DNA of 10,315 nucleotides from Euperipatoides rowelli (taxonomy: Eukaryota > Onychophora > Udeonychophora > Euonychophora > Peripatopsidae), in NCBI GenBank assembly GCA_003024985.2, contig PXIH01S0003044.1; one strand, given 5' to 3'. Positions 8,819-10,315 of the stretch are shown here, piece by piece. The first letter of the stretch is position 1. Every line of letters starts with the position of its first letter. The notes under the pieces are model-generated. The model was given only the letters and a program-made list of their open reading frames with translations, made no database searches and was not told where the DNA came from. Made by a program: the position numbers and the translations under genes.

Positions 8819-9198
8819 TGTCACAGCCAGCGCCAGCACTGTCCTGCAGCCGTTTTATCATATAAATAAGAAGCAAAGTGCATATACATGTACGTAAAAC
8901 ATGCAAAAATTACACCATTTGCATAGAATCTAAAATACTCTTAATATTAAAATATACAAATGATTTCTAATCTAAAAATGTACAATAATTGTAGTATTTT
9001 TAAAACAACATTTCAATCAACATTTTTTTTCTTCCTTCACTCTTTTTTTACATAATTAAATTACAACGGGAGAAAAAAATAAACATTTTATGATGAAAAT
9101 TAAAACTTGTCTCTTCCAACTATATCTCAACATGTCCGCCACATAATGTTCCACAACGTGTAATGTAAGTGCAGAGTTGCTAGTTGTGACTTAATCGG

Positions 9199-9222
9199 CT
9201 TTTTTTTAAATTAAAAAAAAAG
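9199..9222. repeat. A/T foldback, T8 and A9 arms
   Basis: C followed by eight T, AAATT, nine A and G forms a near-perfect foldback about 180 bases past the presumed stop codon. It is low-complexity sequence with no assigned function. Confidence 0.5.
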
Positions 9223-9260
9223 GTAGAGCAAATAAAACACAAAACAAGTTTCACTTTAGT

Positions 9261-9271
9261 GCTGCCACCTA
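9261..9271 (-). promoter_or_regulatory. CTCF-core-like motif, opposite orientation
   Basis: The minus strand reads TAGGTGGCAGC, a full match to YAGRKGGCRSY. The preceding bases CCTA fit two of four positions of the extended CCAS part, the best of the three sites. It lies about 135 bases past the stop codon of the terminal exon and points toward the sites at 1964 and 8033. Confidence 0.35.
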
Positions 9272-9404
9272 TAGGAGTCCTTGCATACTACCAGCTGAGT
9301 ATGAATAACAAAAATCTTTACATCCTCCGACTTGTTCTTGCCTGCTCTCTGGCTTGGCATATAGAAATATTCTGGGATTTGCCTTTTTTTTTTAAGTAAA
9401 TGTT

Positions 9405-9515
9405 CTATATCAACTTATCCCAGTTAAAGTCATCCTCGATGTCATCGTTAGTGTATTCCCCATGATGTTGTACAGCCATTGAAGGTTGAGTGGACGGCTG
9501 ACTAGTAGGACTAAC
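9405..9515 (-). CDS. Probable terminal coding exon of an unidentified gene
   Basis: A splice acceptor at 9516-9517 opens directly, in phase 0, into 36 codons and a TAG stop (9405-9407). The peptide starts VSPTSQPSTQPSMAVQHH, a Ser/Thr/Pro/Gln-rich linker, and ends with the acidic tail NDDIEDDFNWDKLI. It is far less AT-rich than its flanks and the composition looks like real protein. Acidic tails with spaced Phe, Trp and Leu resemble activation segments that bind coactivators, for example the FNFDSL stretch in the FOXO C-terminal region, but one short motif does not identify the family. A transcription factor or other regulatory protein with a disordered C-terminus is plausible. The other two frames are also open for part of the exon but give unconvincing peptides. 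Upstream exons lie beyond the window. I do not assign a gene symbol. Confidence 0.5.
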   Translation of the reverse strand, partial: VSPTSQPSTQPSMAVQHHGEYTNDDIEDDFNWDKLI

Positions 9516-9540
9516 CTGAGGATGAAAAATACAGAAAAAT
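9516..9540 (-). other. Splice acceptor with polypyrimidine tract
   Basis: Read on the minus strand the tract is T-rich and ends TTTTTCATCCTCAG immediately before the exon. A long pyrimidine run followed by CAG is a typical metazoan 3' splice site. The exon begins GTTAG, so the next AG lies only a few bases inside; the first CAG is the better match. Confidence 0.5.
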
Positions 9541-9611
9541 CAATTTTAATAAAATAAAAATTTTACTCTTGAAAGAAATATACTGTATACTTAAACAGTT
9601 TATATTTAATT

Positions 9612-9642
9612 AAAATAAAAAAAAATGTTTTTTTTTTATTTT
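9612..9642. repeat. A/T inverted repeat at the LINE tail
   Basis: AAAATA9 (9612-9625) and T10ATTTT (9628-9642) are nearly exact reverse complements separated by TG. On the minus strand the first-read arm is the presumed A-rich tail of the LINE. The other arm is then either flanking DNA at a T-rich insertion site or a continuation of the element. Confidence 0.6.
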
Positions 9643-9681
9643 CATTGTTTATTTCAAAATGAATGAATAAGAATACAGAAG

Positions 9682-9712
9682 TAGAGCTCTAGCCCAATGG
9701 ATGTGAGCTCTA
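9682..9712 (-). repeat. 8-bp hairpin in the LINE 3' UTR
   Basis: TAGAGCTC (9682-9689) and GAGCTCTA (9705-9712) are perfect reverse complements around a 15-base loop. It lies about 130 bases past the ORF2 stop and close to the 3' end. By analogy with LINEs whose reverse transcriptase recognises a 3' stem-loop, it is a candidate template recognition element. Confidence 0.6.
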
Positions 9713-9843
9713 TTACATTTAAATATAAAATGGTAGATTACATATACAACTTAATATGTTGACAAATGTCAGATATTAAATCATAAGAAAATAAAAATGA
9801 AAAACATTTATAGTAAAATTTGTAAATATATAAAAATATAAAT

Positions 9844-10315
9844 CTAAACAGAATTTAATGATTCAATAAAAGATACTATCGGTGAGTTACNAAATCTATT
9901 AGTTCTAATCTGTGGTTTCACCAACATATCAGATCCACGAGTCTCACGACCTGACAGTTGTTGTCTAGTCAATGGCTTGAACTCAGGGAATTTATCAAAA
10001 AAATCAATCGCAAATTTGTGTAATAATTTATCTCTTCTAATGTAAAGAGTGTCAATGTTAAACAACTTTAAAGCATTCTCATACGAAACATANGATTCCC
10101 TTAAAATAATTTTAGGGATCTTTTCTGAACTCCTTCAATAACATTTGATTGCCTGTTTGTAAGACCTTTGTGCCATACAGGAGCACAATACTTAAGATTT
10201 GGTCGAATGAAGGTACGGTAAACATTGAACAGGACTATAGATTGAACTCTGTATCTTTTAAGAACATAGAGGAAGTAAAGCCTTCTATTCGCTGTTTTAA
10301 CCATATGATCAACTT
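9844..10315 (-). pseudogene. Frameshifted C-terminal end of LINE ORF2 reverse transcriptase
   Basis: The first frame (10101 to the window edge) reads NRRLYFLYVLKRY, then FIRPNLKYCAPVWHKGLT, then VIEGVQKRSLK. These are the hallmark motifs just after the RT core in CR1/L2-like ORF2 proteins: the RLYFL segment, IRPxLEYxxPVWHxGL, and the QKRAL helix. The frame then hits TAA in LKLF-stop. A shift of one base (-1) at the AAAA following the QKR motif restores the expected continuation: IILRES, the SYENALKLFNIDTL region, RRDKLLHKFA, and NSPIVSFIESLN before the stop. The protein is thus complete at its C-terminus but broken once. The N-terminal endonuclease and the RT catalytic motif (FADD-like) are beyond the window. 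Ambiguous bases at 9891 and 10093 lie in the same ORF, so sequencing or assembly error competes with true decay. Confidence 0.88.

Larger units (their letters stand above)
8739..8861 (-). other. GC-rich island with hairpins and a 40-codon ORF in the presumed 3' UTR
   Basis: About 120 bases are strikingly GC-rich compared with everything within a kilobase. They contain two clear hairpins (8753-8775 and 8786-8818) and tandem GCCAGC words near 8826-8836. On the minus strand an ATG at 8859-8861 opens a 40-residue frame ending with TAA at 8739-8741. It begins MIKRLQDSAGAGC, has a Leu/Trp-rich middle, and ends IRISYT. The frame is open for about 17 more codons upstream of the ATG. I recognise no family. 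It could be a conserved structured element of the 3' UTR, a small peptide gene, an embedded exon or a fossil repeat. GC content alone makes an open frame more likely, so coding is not established. Confidence 0.35.
7803..9404 (-). other. Proposed 3' UTR of the minus-strand gene
   Basis: This is the stretch between the stop codon of the terminal exon and the first AATAAA on the same strand. It has no good open frame longer than about 40 codons from a Met, is AU-rich, and includes the GC-rich hairpin island at 8739-8861 and two CTCF-core matches. Long AU-rich 3' UTRs are usual for animal regulatory and neuronal genes. The extent depends wholly on the terminal-exon call and on the unverified poly(A) signal, and could be shorter or several kilobases longer. 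Confidence 0.3.
9516..10315 (-). other. Last intron (partial), containing a LINE
   Basis: The sequence upstream of the terminal exon runs to the window edge without a second exon of the host gene. Most of it is occupied by a same-strand LINE 3' end. A same-strand intronic LINE carries its own 3' processing signals, so it could give alternative transcript ends for the host gene. The 5' splice site is outside the window. Confidence 0.45.
9625..10315 (-). mobile_element. CR1/L2-clade LINE, 3' end, runs off the window
   Basis: On the minus strand, from the window edge, the element shows the C-terminal part of the ORF2 reverse transcriptase, a stop at 9844-9846, a 3' UTR of roughly 220 bases with a hairpin (9682-9712), the word ATTCATTCATTTTGAAATAA, and an A-rich tail ending near 9625. 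Non-LTR retrotransposons of the CR1/L2/Rex group have this order. The 5' extent is unknown, so the copy may be full length or 5'-truncated. It shares orientation with the host exon. The precise 3' junction and any target-site duplication are not resolved. Confidence 0.8.

Noticed and set aside
10101-10112. Programmed -1 frameshift in the LINE
   Set aside because: No canonical slippery heptamer, the family is not known to shift at this point, and an N lies next to it; mutation or sequence error is simpler.

Overview
The window looks like AT-rich, gene-poor animal nuclear DNA; GC is roughly a quarter by eye. It has no bacterial gene layout, Shine-Dalgarno sites, operons, RNA genes or CRISPR. 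The 3' end of a CR1/L2-type LINE lies inside what reads as an intron, and A and T homopolymers are frequent. I favour an invertebrate, possibly an arthropod because of the LINE style and some AGATGGCGCC-type motifs, but the sequence does not settle the species.

Right-hand end (about 9.4 to 10.3 kb): everything recognisable reads on the minus strand. A probable last coding exon (9405-9515) encodes 36 residues: a Ser/Thr/Pro/Gln-rich stretch, then an acidic, aromatic C-terminus ending DDFNWDKLI. It starts at a good splice acceptor. Upstream (higher coordinates) is an intron holding the 3' end of a LINE in the same orientation. That LINE fragment has the end of the reverse-transcriptase ORF, interrupted by a one-base frameshift, then a short 3' UTR with an 8-bp hairpin and an A-rich tail. 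Both undetermined bases (9891 and 10093) fall inside it.

Middle and left (1 to 9.4 kb): I found no convincing protein-coding gene. The stretch just below 9404 is probably the minus-strand gene's 3' UTR. It contains a GC-rich island with two clear hairpins and a 40-codon ORF (8739-8861). The first AATAAA signals on that strand are at 7803-7808 and 7781-7786. Further left lie a second, older-looking LINE 3' end (about 899-1118, minus), a perfect 11-bp inverted repeat (1146-1173), an imperfect AAT/TAA microsatellite (5889-5968), six long A-tracts all on the plus strand, and several small hairpins. Three sites match the core of the animal CTCF motif exactly.

The open frames of 60 to 77 codons elsewhere look like chance frames in AT-rich DNA. 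I did not find a new biological system. The items most worth checking are the GC island at 8.74-8.86 kb, the CTCF-like trio, the identity of the terminal exon, and the LINE frameshift lying inside an inverted repeat.
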